Below are positions 25,021-33,316 of a stretch of 37,840 bases of DNA, one piece after another. Every line of letters begins with the position of its first letter. Positions within the stretch are counted from its first letter, which is position 1. The position numbers and the translations under genes are program-made. The notes beneath the pieces were generated by a model. It made no database searches. It was not told the origin of the DNA and was given only the letters and a program-made list of their open reading frames with translations. The stretch spans positions 1 to 37,840 of the forward strand of contig NZ_LZMC01000061.1 of NCBI RefSeq assembly GCF_001668615.1, given 5' to 3'. The DNA comes from Mycobacterium sp. 1274761.0. GTDB taxonomy: Bacteria > Actinomycetota > Actinomycetes > Mycobacteriales > Mycobacteriaceae.

Positions 25021-25701
25021 ATGAGCGAGGACAATCCCCAAGATCGCCGGGCGCCCGAAGGCGGCCTGACCGAGCGGCAGCGCACCATCCTTGAGGTCAT
25101 CCGCGCGTCGGTGACCAGCCGCGGCTATCCCCCCAGCATCAGGGAAATCGGTGACGCGGTCGGACTGACCTCGACATCGTCGGTGGCGCACCAGCTGCGG
25201 ACCCTCGAGCGCAAGGGCTACTTGCGCCGCGACCCGAACCGGCCGCGTGCAGTCGACGTACGCGGCGCAGACGACGCCGTGACACCGCTGGTGCGAACGG
25301 AGGTGGCCGGCTCCGACGCGCTGCCGGAGCCGACGTTCGTGCCGGTGCTCGGCCGCATCGCGGCGGGCGGCCCGATCCTCGCCGAACAAGCCGTCGAAGA
25401 CGTCTTCCCGCTCCCCCGCGAACTCGTAGGCGAAGGATCGCTGTTCCTGCTCAAGGTCGTCGGCGACTCGATGGTCGACGCGGCGATCTGCGACGGCGAC
25501 TGGGTGGTCGTGCGTCAGCAGAACGTCGCCGACAACGGCGACATCGTCGCTGCAATGATCGACGGTGAAGCCACCGTGAAGACTTTTAAGCGCACCCGCG
25601 GACAGGTGTGGCTGATGCCGCACAACCCGGCCTTCGATCCGATTCCGGGCAACGACGCCGCGGTTCTCGGCAAGGTCGTCACCGTCATCCGAAAAATCTG
25701 A
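25021..25701 (+). CDS. lexA: SOS repressor LexA
   Basis: Repressor of DNA-damage genes that cleaves itself when RecA filaments form. 226 residues. The winged helix-turn-helix is at about residues 30-62 ([24 protein letters not shown]); the cleavage site is Ala115-Gly116 in GRIAAGGP; the catalytic pair is Ser150 ([10 protein letters not shown]) and Lys187 (EATVKTFKR). ATG at 25021 fits both the family start and the leaderless promoter. It is divergent from chiZ, with all three SOS boxes between them, and is 3 bp from the convergent LGFP gene. Confidence 0.98.
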   Translation: MSEDNPQDRRAPEGGLTERQRTILEVIRASVTSRGYPPSIREIGDAVGLTSTSSVAHQLRTLERKGYLRRDPNRPRAVDVRGADDAVTPLVRTEVAGSDALPEPTFVPVLGRIAAGGPILAEQAVEDVFPLPRELVGEGSLFLLKVVGDSMVDAAICDGDWVVVRQQNVADNGDIVAAMIDGEATVKTFKRTRGQVWLMPHNPAFDPIPGNDAAVLGKVVTVIRKI

Positions 25702-25704
25702 GCG

Positions 25705-27651
25705 CTATTCGGCCTTGACGAAGCCGTTGGCGCGGGCGAGTTCTTCGCTGACGAAGTACACCTCGGCCGGAACGTGGTCGTACAGGTCGCTTTCCGGACC
25801 CCAGTACAGACCCGATTTGGTGTCGGCCTTGATCGGATAGCCGGTAGGCGCCAAATACGGGTCGTCGAGCGGTAGGTGGATCGCCGTCTGCGCCTCCGGC
25901 TCGTCGTCTGCGGCCACAGTGGCCACCTCGGCGACGTCGGCGACGGGCGCGGTGACGGGATCGCGTTCCTCGACCGGTGGCTCGTCGAGCACGACCGCTG
26001 CATGGCGCCCGGACGGCGCGTCGGAGTCAGATTGGATGGGCGTCGGCGCGGTGTCCGATTCGTCGGGCTCGGGTTCGAGGTTGGAGAACTCTTCGACCTC
26101 GTCTTCGCCGGACTCCTCGAACGGGTCGTGCCCGACCCCACCCAGGCCGTAGGGCGCGGCCTCCGGCGGGCGGCCGTAGTTTTCGGCCAGCTGCACACGG
26201 GAGCGCTCCTCGGCGCCCGCCAGGCGTGCCTCGGCCTCCTCGGCTTGCGCCTCGTGGTCGAGGTCGTAGTCGTAATCGTCGTCGAACCGTTCGACATCGC
26301 CGCGGTGCCGGTGTCGCAGGGTCGCAACCAAAATCAGCGCGACCAGAACCAGCAGCGGGATGCCCGCAAGCAGCCACCACCACGATGGGGTGAACCAGTC
26401 GTTCTTCTTGGAATTGGCAGCGGCGGTGTTCGAAGCCGACGGCGGCTCGTAACCCGGCACGCTCAAACCGGCCAGCCCGCCGGCCAAATTGGCCGGCTGG
26501 GTGCTGAACTTGTTCGTTCCCTTGTCCCAGGCGATCTCGCCGCCGGTGAACCGTTGCTTGATGACGTTGCCATCGACGGTCTGATCGGCCACCGGCGGTC
26601 CGAGCGGGCCGGTCGCGCCGCCGAGTTTGTCCCACGCCGCGTTCATCGCGCCGCGGACGATGAACGCCCCGTAATCGGGTGTCCAGAAAATCGCCGGCTT
26701 GTCCTCGGCCGAGAACGCGCTGATCCGGCTGCCGGTCTTCAACCCGCCGTCGGCCTCATTGCTGGTGGGAAAGCCGAGGTCTCCTTGCGGACCGCCGGCC
26801 GCCTCGTACTTCTTCAGGACCTGGCCGGTGACGACGTTCGCGCCCGTCGCCGGGCTGTAGAAGATCTTGCCGCCGGCGAAGTCCTGCCCGGCGCCGTCCT
26901 GCCCGATCGCGTACTGCGGCCCCTGCTTGGCGCCGAGCGGACCGAGCGGTCCACCGGCGGCCCGGCGAGCTGCGTTGATCGCCGATGTCGCGTCCTCGGG
27001 AACGGTCAGCCCGCCGAGCTGTCCCGCGAGATCCGGTGGGACCGTAGTGAATTCCTTCGTCGACCGGTTCCACGACAATTCGCCTCCGGTGAACTTCTGC
27101 GACACGATGTCGCCGCTGTACACCTCGTCCTCGGTAGGCACGCCGAGCGCGCCCGCCGAGCCGCCGAGCTTGTCCCACGCGGCGTTGAGGGCGCCGCGTA
27201 CGACGTGAGCACCGGTGTCGGGCGTCCAGAAGATGACCGGTTTGTCTTGGGCGCTGAACGTGGTGTTGCGGCTGTCCGGGCTGATCTTGCCCGGCCCCTC
27301 GTCGATCGTCGGGAAGCCGAGGTCGCTGTCGGCAGGCCCGCCCAGCGACTCGTACTTCTCCAGAATGGCGCCCCCCATGATGTGCGCGCCGGTGTCGGGC
27401 GTGAAGAAAATCTTGCCACCTGCGTAGTTCTGGCCGAATCCGCCTCCAATGGGATACACACCGCCGTCGCTGGGGCCCAGCGATCCGGTGGGACCGCCAC
27501 CGGCCTCGTATGCCTGGTTAATCGCGGCAGCGGCATCGGATTCGGGGCTTGCCAACGCCACGGGTGCCAGCACGAGGCCGACGGTCGCAGTCAGTGCGGC
27601 AGCCGCGATGCGACCGATTACGGACTTCAGCAGGGCACGCTCCCCACTCAT
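25705..27651 (-). CDS. LGFP-repeat exported protein with membrane anchor and sunset-like tail
   Basis: Product of 648 residues (Rv2721c-like). A signal peptide (1-35) leads to an exported region with six LGFP-type repeats (LGxP at about residues 58, 111, 169, 236, 292 and 350). Residues 41-217 and 222-398 are a tandem duplication: AAINQAYEAGGGPTGSLG matches SAINAARRAAGGPLGPLG, and the order of motifs is the same. LGFP repeats are thought to bind cell-wall polymers. One membrane helix (about 424-446) with RHRHR after it places the remaining 200 residues in the cytoplasm. They are very acidic and end in YPIKADTKSGLYWGPESD ... ANGFVKAE, which resembles the sunset domain. GGAGGG lies before the ATG. 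Confidence 0.87.
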   Translation of the reverse strand: MSGERALLKSVIGRIAAAALTATVGLVLAPVALASPESDAAAAINQAYEAGGGPTGSLGPSDGGVYPIGGGFGQNYAGGKIFFTPDTGAHIMGGAILEKYESLGGPADSDLGFPTIDEGPGKISPDSRNTTFSAQDKPVIFWTPDTGAHVVRGALNAAWDKLGGSAGALGVPTEDEVYSGDIVSQKFTGGELSWNRSTKEFTTVPPDLAGQLGGLTVPEDATSAINAARRAAGGPLGPLGAKQGPQYAIGQDGAGQDFAGGKIFYSPATGANVVTGQVLKKYEAAGGPQGDLGFPTSNEADGGLKTGSRISAFSAEDKPAIFWTPDYGAFIVRGAMNAAWDKLGGATGPLGPPVADQTVDGNVIKQRFTGGEIAWDKGTNKFSTQPANLAGGLAGLSVPGYEPPSASNTAAANSKKNDWFTPSWWWLLAGIPLLVLVALILVATLRHRHRGDVERFDDDYDYDLDHEAQAEEAEARLAGAEERSRVQLAENYGRPPEAAPYGLGGVGHDPFEESGEDEVEEFSNLEPEPDESDTAPTPIQSDSDAPSGRHAAVVLDEPPVEERDPVTAPVADVAEVATVAADDEPEAQTAIHLPLDDPYLAPTGYPIKADTKSGLYWGPESDLYDHVPAEVYFVSEELARANGFVKAE

Positions 27652-27772
27652 CCACCCTCCCCGGGTTACGGCAAAGTCCCCCCGAAACTAGCGTGTTCGT
27701 CACTTATCCGTCGGAAAGACACGATAACGGTAGGGATAAGCGGCCTCTCGGCGACTGGCTTTCGGGAGCGCT

Positions 27773-28933
27773 CTACACCCCCAGCGAGCGCCCGATGATC
27801 TCCTTCATGATCTCGGTGGTGCCGCCGTAGATCGTCTGCACCCGCGCGTCCAGATAGGCCCTCGCGACAGTGTATTCCCGCATGTACCCGTAGCCGCCGT
27901 GCAGCTGCAGGCAGCGGTCGACGAGATGCACCTGCTTCTCGGTGGAATACCACTTCGCCATCGACGCCTGTTCGGCGGACAGCTTCCCGTCGAGGTGCAG
28001 CCGGATGAACTCGTCGACCATAATGCGCACAACCGTTGCCTCCGTTGCCAATTCAGCCAGCACGAAGCGGCTGTTCTGTTGGCTTCCGATGGGCTTGCCA
28101 AAGGCCTTGCGCTCCTTGGCGTATTGCAGCGTCTCGGTCAGCACGGCTTCCATTGCCGCCGCGGCCATCACAGCGATGTTGAGGCGTTCCTGCGGCAGGT
28201 TCTGCATCAGGTAGATGAAGCCCATGCCCTCCTCGCCGAGGAGGTTCTCGGCGGGCACCTTGACGTCGGTGAAGGACAGTTCGGCGGTGTCCTGCGCGTC
28301 CAGGCCGATCTTGTCGAGGTGACGGCCCCGCTCGAAGCCCTCCATCCCTCGCTCGACGACCAGCAGCGAGAAGCCCTTGGCGCCCTTCTCGGGGTCAGTT
28401 TGTGCGACGACGATAACCAGATCGGCGTTGATGCCGTTGGTGATGAAGGTCTTGGCGCCGTTGAGGACGTAGTGGTCGCCCTCCTTGACCGCCTTGGTCT
28501 TGATGCCTTGCAGATCGCTGCCGGTGCCGGGCTCGGTCATGGCGATGGCGGTGATCATCTCGCCGCTGCAGAACTTCGGCAGCCAGCGCTGCTTCTGCTC
28601 TTCGTTCGCCAGATGCAGTAGGTACGGGGCGATGATGTCGTTGTGCAGGCCGAAGCCGAGGCCGCTGTAGCGCCCAGCGGTGGTCTCCTCGGTCAGGATG
28701 ACGTTGTATCGGAAGTCTGGGTTGCCGCCGCCGCCATACTCCTCGGGCACCGCCATGCCGAGGAAGCCCTGCTTGCCGGCTTCCAGCCAGACGCCGCGGT
28801 CGACGATCTTGTCCTTCTCCCACTGGTCGTGATACGGCGCGACGTGCCGCTCGAGGAAGGAGCGGTACGCGTCGCGGAAGAGGTCGTGTTCGGGCTCGAA
28901 CAGCGTGCGCTCGTATTTCACGACGTTGCCCAT
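27773..28933 (-). CDS. fadE20: acyl-CoA dehydrogenase FadE20
   Basis: Flavoenzyme for the first step of fatty acyl-CoA beta-oxidation. 386 residues. AMTEPGTGSDLQGIKT is the substrate and flavin-binding loop; CLQLHGGYGYMREYTV is the second family signature. The Glu used by medium-chain enzymes near the C-terminus is Gly here (IYGGTTEIMKE), while LPQERLNIAV carries a Glu at the place of the long-chain/isovaleryl type base, so a long-chain (ACADL-like) enzyme is likely. ATG at 28933 was chosen because MGNVVKYERTLFEPEHD begins the family; GGAGG lies 6 nt upstream. A palindrome (28984-28999) overlaps its presumed promoter. Confidence 0.93.
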   Translation of the reverse strand: MGNVVKYERTLFEPEHDLFRDAYRSFLERHVAPYHDQWEKDKIVDRGVWLEAGKQGFLGMAVPEEYGGGGNPDFRYNVILTEETTAGRYSGLGFGLHNDIIAPYLLHLANEEQKQRWLPKFCSGEMITAIAMTEPGTGSDLQGIKTKAVKEGDHYVLNGAKTFITNGINADLVIVVAQTDPEKGAKGFSLLVVERGMEGFERGRHLDKIGLDAQDTAELSFTDVKVPAENLLGEEGMGFIYLMQNLPQERLNIAVMAAAAMEAVLTETLQYAKERKAFGKPIGSQQNSRFVLAELATEATVVRIMVDEFIRLHLDGKLSAEQASMAKWYSTEKQVHLVDRCLQLHGGYGYMREYTVARAYLDARVQTIYGGTTEIMKEIIGRSLGV

Positions 28934-28973
28934 GGGAGGACCTCCAGAGATAGCGGGGGGCTTTGGGCACGAC

Positions 28974-28999
28974 GATATACCACCCAACCGAATGGTTGG
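28974..28999 (-). promoter_or_regulatory. fadE20 promoter with palindromic operator
   Basis: CCAACC-GAAT-GGTTGG (28984-28999) is a perfect 16-bp inverted repeat; two more pairs outside one mismatch extend it to 22 bp (28981-29002). Its form is like TetR-type operators found before acyl-CoA dehydrogenase genes. A minus-strand TATATC (28979-28974) is a candidate -10, so the palindrome would fall between -10 and -35. Confidence 0.6.
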
Positions 29000-29040
29000 T
29001 TGCCCGGGTTGTGAGGTGTGCCACCGCTGCGCGGGCCCGC

Positions 29041-29067
29041 GTTTAGCAACGTGGCCTGCGGGGGAAC
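29041..29067 (+). promoter_or_regulatory. weak SigF-like promoter candidate of the CsbD-like gene
   Basis: GTTT (29041-29044), 17 nt, then GGGAAC (29062-29067). The mycobacterial SigF pattern is GTTT-N15-17-GGGTAT, so the -10 has two mismatches. The predicted start near 29074 leaves a short leader with AAGGAGG. Suggestive because CsbD-type genes are general-stress genes elsewhere. Confidence 0.3.
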
Positions 29068-29101
29068 GAAAGGGTCACTGACCGACTCTCAAGGAGGAGT
29101 T

Positions 29102-29344
29102 ATGGCCGAGAACAACAGTGGTCCCGAAGAAGCCGTCAAGGGCGTCGTCGAAGGCGTGAAGGGCAAGGTCAAGGAAGTGGCCGGCGCCGTCGCGGGTCGC
29201 GACGACCTGTATCGCGAAGGCCAGGCGCAGCAGGACAAGGCTGAGGCGCAGCGCAACGCCGCCCAGAAGGAGGCCGAGGCCGAAAGCGCCCGCGCTGCGG
29301 CGAAGACCGCCGAGAAGCGGCAAGAGGCCGAGCAACGGCCGTAA
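29102..29344 (+). CDS. CsbD-like stress protein (microaggregate-binding protein type)
   Basis: Product of 80 residues, highly charged and helical, with no Cys or Trp. AVKGVVEGVKGKVKEVAGAV followed by DLYREGQAQQDKAEAQ is the CsbD pattern; the C-terminal half is an Ala/Glu/Lys/Arg amphipathic helix. In mycobacteria such proteins are named microaggregate-binding protein; in Bacillus csbD belongs to the general-stress regulon. A strong AAGGAGG lies 5 nt before the ATG. A terminator hairpin follows, so it is probably a single-gene unit. Confidence 0.85.
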   Translation: MAENNSGPEEAVKGVVEGVKGKVKEVAGAVAGRDDLYREGQAQQDKAEAQRNAAQKEAEAESARAAAKTAEKRQEAEQRP

Positions 29345-29356
29345 TCACGAGCTGGG

Positions 29357-29384
29357 AAATGGGGCGCCGACAGGCGCCCCATTT
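29357..29384. terminator. bidirectional terminator between the CsbD-like gene and hflX
   Basis: AAATGGGGCGCC pairs perfectly with GGCGCCCCATTT (12 pairs) around a GACA loop. The A/T ends give a short T run on both strands, so it can serve both the plus-strand CsbD-like gene and the minus-strand hflX operon, which meet here with a 48-bp gap. Confidence 0.8.
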
Positions 29385-29392
29385 TCGTATCT

Positions 29393-30805
29393 CTAAAAGG
29401 TCGCGAACTCGCTGAGGCTGGCCGCCAGCGAAACTGGCACGCGAGCCTTGATCCGTGTGCCCTCGGGGTGGTGCTCGGTGGCGTCGACCCTGCCATCGGA
29501 ATGCACGCGCGCCACCAGGTCGCCGCGGTGGTACGGGATCGTCACGTCCACCGTGGTGTCGGTGGGCGTCACCAGTTGCGCCATCCGATGCTGTAACTGG
29601 TCGAGCCCGTCGCCGGTGCGTGCGGAGACGAAGACAGCGCCGGGCAGCGCGCGCCGCAATTGGGCCAGGGTGAGACCGCCGGCGGCGTCGATCTTGTTGA
29701 CCACCACCAGTTCCGGTGCCGGCTGACCGTCATGGTCGGCGATCACCTCGTTGATCACCTGCCGCACGGCGTCGATCTGGGCCAGCGGGTTGGCGTCGGA
29801 GCCGTCCACCACGTGCACCAGAAGGTCGGCGTCGACGACCTCCTCCAGCGTGGACCGGAATGCCTCCACCAACTGCGTCGGCAGGTGTCGTACGAAACCG
29901 ACGGTGTCGGTCAGCACGAAGGGTCGCCCATCACTGAATTCGCCTCTGCGCGTCGTGGGTTCGAGTGTGGCGAACAGCGCGTTCTCCACCAGTACGCCGG
30001 CGCCGGTGAGCGCGTTCAACAGGCTCGACTTGCCGGCGTTGGTGTAGCCGACGATCGCGACCGACGGCACGTCGCTGTCCAGCCTGCGGCTGCGTTGCGT
30101 ATCGCGGACCTTCTTCATGTCTTTGATGTCGTGGCGCAGCTTGGCCATTCGTTCGCGGATGCGACGACGGTCGGTCTCGATTTTGGTTTCGCCGGGGCCG
30201 CGCAGACCCACGCCGCCCCCGCTGCCGCCGGCACGGCCGCCGGCCTGACGAGACATCGACTCGCCCCAGCCACGCAGCCGCGGCAGCATGTACTCCATCT
30301 GCGCCAGCGTCACCTGCGCCTTGCCCTCCCGGCTGGTGGCGTGCTGGGCGAAGATGTCGAGGATCAACGCGGTGCGGTCGATGACCTTGACCTTGACGGC
30401 CTTCTCCAGCGCGGTCAGCTGTGCCGGGCTCAGTTCGCCGTCACAGATGACGGTGTCGGCGCCGGTGGCCAGTACCACCTCGCGGAGTTCCTGTGCCTTG
30501 CCCGAGCCGATGTAGGTCGACGCGTCGGGCTTGTCGCGACGTTGGATCAGCCCGTCGAGAACCTCTGAGCCCGCGGTTTCGGCCAGCGCGGCCAGTTCGG
30601 CGAGGCTTGCTTCGGCGTCGGCGGCACTGCCCTCGGTCCAGACACCGACCAGCACGACACGCTCCAGGCGCAATTGGCGGTACTCGACCTCGGAGATGTC
30701 GGTGAGTTCGGTCGACAGACCGGCCACGCGGCGCAGCGCCGTGCGGTCTTCGAGGGCAAGTTCACCCGCGCTCGGGGTCTCGGTGAACGGGAATTCGGAC
30801 GTCAT
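29393..30805 (-). CDS. hflX: ribosome-associated GTPase HflX
   Basis: GTPase that splits stalled or hibernating 70S ribosomes; in mycobacteria linked to macrolide tolerance and ribosome recycling. 470 residues. The N-terminal HflX domain (about 40-200) contains DASTYIGSGKAQEL and the glycine-rich AGGRAGGSGGG linker; the G domain has GYTNAGKSS (G1), DTVGF (G3), NKID (G4) and SART (G5). I chose ATG at 30805 (MTSEFPFTE) by homology; a TTG at 30850 or ATG at 30841, just after the dapF stop, would add 12-15 residues and is possible because no good ribosome site precedes 30805. It is the last gene of the operon, with the terminator beyond. Confidence 0.95.
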   Translation of the reverse strand: MTSEFPFTETPSAGELALEDRTALRRVAGLSTELTDISEVEYRQLRLERVVLVGVWTEGSAADAEASLAELAALAETAGSEVLDGLIQRRDKPDASTYIGSGKAQELREVVLATGADTVICDGELSPAQLTALEKAVKVKVIDRTALILDIFAQHATSREGKAQVTLAQMEYMLPRLRGWGESMSRQAGGRAGGSGGGVGLRGPGETKIETDRRRIRERMAKLRHDIKDMKKVRDTQRSRRLDSDVPSVAIVGYTNAGKSSLLNALTGAGVLVENALFATLEPTTRRGEFSDGRPFVLTDTVGFVRHLPTQLVEAFRSTLEEVVDADLLVHVVDGSDANPLAQIDAVRQVINEVIADHDGQPAPELVVVNKIDAAGGLTLAQLRRALPGAVFVSARTGDGLDQLQHRMAQLVTPTDTTVDVTIPYHRGDLVARVHSDGRVDATEHHPEGTRIKARVPVSLAASLSEFATF

Positions 30806-30850
30806 AGGCGAATAGAGATTCGCACGCAGATCATGGTTCATGCACCCCAA

Positions 30851-31720
30851 TTAACGCTGCTGGCCACGCCACCATTCCTCGGAGATCTCGCCGCTGGCCA
30901 CCAGAACCGACGGGCCGCGAAGGTAGCTGGTGGCGTCGGTGACGGTGACGCTGACCTCGCCGCCGGGGATGCGCACCGCCAGCGTGCCGGTCGACGCCCC
31001 CTGGGATGCCAGCGCCGCGACGGCGGCGGCCACGGTTCCCGTTCCGCACGAACGTGTTTCGCCGACACCCCGCTCGTGTACCCGCATCGCCACCGACCCA
31101 TTCCGCGGCGCGGTCAGCACTTCGACGTTGACGCCGTCGGGAAACTGCGCGGCGTCGAAGCGCACCGGGGCCGCGACGTCCAGCGCCGCCAGCGCCTCTG
31201 CCGTCAGATCGGGGTCCACGCATGCCAGATGCGGGTTGCCGACATCGACGGCCAGCCCGGCAAACGGCCGCCCGCCGACGATCGCCTCACCGGTGCCGAG
31301 CTGGTTGGTCTTGCCCATTTCCACGGTGACATCGGCGTGGGTGGCGTCGCAGCTGTGCAGCACCACCGGCCGCGGACCGGCCAGCGATCCGACGACGAAC
31401 TCGTCGCGGCTCTCCAGCCCGCTGGCGCGCAGATAGTGCGCGAAAACCCGAACACCGTTGCCGCACATCTGCGCTATCGAACCGTCGGCGTTGCGGTAGT
31501 CCATGTACCAGTCGCGTTCGCCGACCCCTTCGGGCAGCCGGTCGAACACGCCGGCGGTCGCGGCCGCGCCGGCGGTCGTGACGCGCAGCACGCCGTCGGC
31601 GCCGATGCCCCGGCGACGGTCGCACAGCGCAGCCACCGCATCGCGGGTCAGGGCAAGCTTGCCGTCGAGATCGGGCAACAGCACGAAGTCGTTCTGCGTA
31701 CCGTGGCCCTTGGCGAACAT
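30851..31720 (-). CDS. dapF: diaminopimelate epimerase
   Basis: Converts LL- to meso-diaminopimelate for lysine and peptidoglycan synthesis. 289 residues, the M. tuberculosis length. [16 protein letters not shown] opens the fold, and the two catalytic Cys are in MCGNGVRVF and [11 protein letters not shown]. The ATG at 31720 was chosen; a GTG one codon upstream (31723) aligns as well. It lies 7 bp after the miaA stop and directly before hflX, so all three are probably on one mRNA. Confidence 0.95.
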   Translation of the reverse strand: MFAKGHGTQNDFVLLPDLDGKLALTRDAVAALCDRRRGIGADGVLRVTTAGAAATAGVFDRLPEGVGERDWYMDYRNADGSIAQMCGNGVRVFAHYLRASGLESRDEFVVGSLAGPRPVVLHSCDATHADVTVEMGKTNQLGTGEAIVGGRPFAGLAVDVGNPHLACVDPDLTAEALAALDVAAPVRFDAAQFPDGVNVEVLTAPRNGSVAMRVHERGVGETRSCGTGTVAAAVAALASQGASTGTLAVRIPGGEVSVTVTDATSYLRGPSVLVASGEISEEWWRGQQR

Positions 31721-31727
31721 CACCTGA

Positions 31728-32633
31728 TCAGGATACGTGCCGCCATAGCCGCAGCGTGTCGTCGAGAACGTCGGCGGCGCCGCCGTCGAACCAGGTGATG
31801 CGGTGGTCACGATGGAACCACGACCGCTGCCGTCGCACGTAGCGGCGGGTTCCGATAAACGTCGGTTCACGCGCGGCCGAACCATCGCCGCCACGGTCGA
31901 AATCCTCGATCACCTGCGCGTAGCCCAGCGCCCGGGAGGCCGTCACTCCGTCGCGCAGCCCCCGGCCCAGCAGCGTGCGCACTTCTTCGACGAGTCCGTC
32001 GGCGAACATGCGCTCGGTCCGCAAGGCCAGCCGCTCGTCGAGAATGCTTGTCTCCCAATCTAATCCGATGATGACGGTGTCCCAACGCGGCGCACCGATG
32101 GTAGGCGCCGACGCCGCGAACGGCCGACCGGTCAGCTCCACCACCTCGAGCGCTCGCACGATGCGCCTGCCGTCGGTCCCCAGGATCGACGCGGCGGCCG
32201 CGGGGTCTACCCGGCCCAGTTCGCCGTGCAGCGCCGCCGCCCCGATCTCGGCCAGCCGGTGCTCCCACTTGGCCCGGACCGCTGCGTCGGTGGCAGGAAA
32301 CTCCCATTCATCGAGCAGCGACTGGATGTAGAGCATCGAGCCGCCGACGATGATCGGCGGCTCGCCGGCGGCCAGGATTGCGTCCACGTCGGCGGCAGCT
32401 TCGCGCTGGTAGCGCGCGACCGTCGCGGTCTCGGTCACGTCCAGAACGTCGAGCTGGTGGTGCGGTATCCCGCGGCGCTCGGCGACCGGCAGCTTGGCGG
32501 TGCCGATGTCCATGCCGCGGTAGAGCTGCATGGCATCGGCGTTCACGATGTGCCCACCCACGCGTTCGGCGACGTCCAGTGCCAGCGCCGACTTCCCGGT
32601 GCCGGTGGGGCCGACGACCGCCAGCGGCCTCAT
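31728..32633 (-). CDS. miaA: tRNA dimethylallyltransferase MiaA
   Basis: Adds an isopentenyl group to N6 of A37 in tRNAs that read codons starting with U, the first step toward ms2i6A. 301 residues. [12 protein letters not shown] is the P-loop at about residues 8-19, [18 protein letters not shown] the tRNA and phosphate-binding motif, and [15 protein letters not shown] the DMAPP region; the C-terminal [14 protein letters not shown] is typical. The ATG overlaps the TGA of the preceding gene (ATGA). MiaB, which acts next in the pathway, is about 4 kb away in this window. Confidence 0.96.
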   Translation of the reverse strand: MRPLAVVGPTGTGKSALALDVAERVGGHIVNADAMQLYRGMDIGTAKLPVAERRGIPHHQLDVLDVTETATVARYQREAAADVDAILAAGEPPIIVGGSMLYIQSLLDEWEFPATDAAVRAKWEHRLAEIGAAALHGELGRVDPAAAASILGTDGRRIVRALEVVELTGRPFAASAPTIGAPRWDTVIIGLDWETSILDERLALRTERMFADGLVEEVRTLLGRGLRDGVTASRALGYAQVIEDFDRGGDGSAAREPTFIGTRRYVRRQRSWFHRDHRITWFDGGAADVLDDTLRLWRHVS

Positions 32634-33316
32634 GGGTGCCAGACGCCGGCGAAGTACCCGACACCGTAGGGCGCGCCGCGGTAGAGCTCCTTGGCCGAGC
32701 GCGGTGCGGAGGTGACGAGCCCGGCCAGCGCCTGATAGGCGACCCTTCCGACGACGGCGCGCGGCAGGCGGGCCAGCGCGGACGAGTCACCACCGGCCAG
32801 GGCATTGTCGAGCGCGCTCTGCACGGGAATCGAGTCGGGGTCATGACCGCCGGGCGCCGACGGGGTGAGCGTGTGCAGGCCGTCGGCGACGATGAGCACA
32901 CCGACCGGCTCCCCCGCGGCGTCGATCTCGGCGCGCAACCGCTTGCCGCGCTCCATCGCCGACGCGGCATCCAGGTCGGCGTCGAGCACCCGCACCTCCG
33001 CGCTCGCCCGCGCGTCGACCTGTCCGCGCACCCAGCCGGTGATCAGCGCGCACAGCGGTAGTTCGCATGCGGCGGCCTCAGCGCCCGGTGACAGCGCGAC
33101 TGGCACGTCGACGCCGTAGCCGGCGAACGTGCCCACCGCCTCGGGGCCGACGCGCAAATCGGTGGTCCCCGCTCCGATGGCGATCCATCGCGGCGGTAAC
33201 GACGAGACAGCCGCGAACACCGCCTCGCGCAGGGCGACGAGTTCCTCTGCGGCCGAAGACGCGAGAGCGGGAATCATGACCGGCGCCGACGGAATGATCG
33301 CGATGGCGCTCAGCAC
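32630..33316 (-). CDS. class III extradiol dioxygenase LigB-like protein
   Basis: Product of 228 residues (Rv2728c-like). [14 protein letters not shown] at the start, WIAIGAG and [14 protein letters not shown] resemble the LigB fold of class III extradiol ring-cleaving dioxygenases and Memo-type proteins. The metal-binding His of true dioxygenases are not evident: there is one His in ADGLHTL and one in GGHDPDS. Whether it is an enzyme is open. The GTG start overlaps the end of the DMT gene by 7 bp and its stop overlaps the miaA ATG, so it is tightly embedded in the operon. Confidence 0.78.
   Translation of the reverse strand: MLSAIAIIPSAPVMIPALASSAAEELVALREAVFAAVSSLPPRWIAIGAGTTDLRVGPEAVGTFAGYGVDVPVALSPGAEAAACELPLCALITGWVRGQVDARASAEVRVLDADLDAASAMERGKRLRAEIDAAGEPVGVLIVADGLHTLTPSAPGGHDPDSIPVQSALDNALAGGDSSALARLPRAVVGRVAYQALAGLVTSAPRSAKELYRGAPYGVGYFAGVWHP

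Noticed and set aside
25876..27798. 640-codon open frame antisense to the LGFP gene
   Set aside because: It is a shadow frame of high-GC coding DNA, with an Arg/Gly-rich composition and no recognisable fold; the opposite strand encodes a conserved protein.
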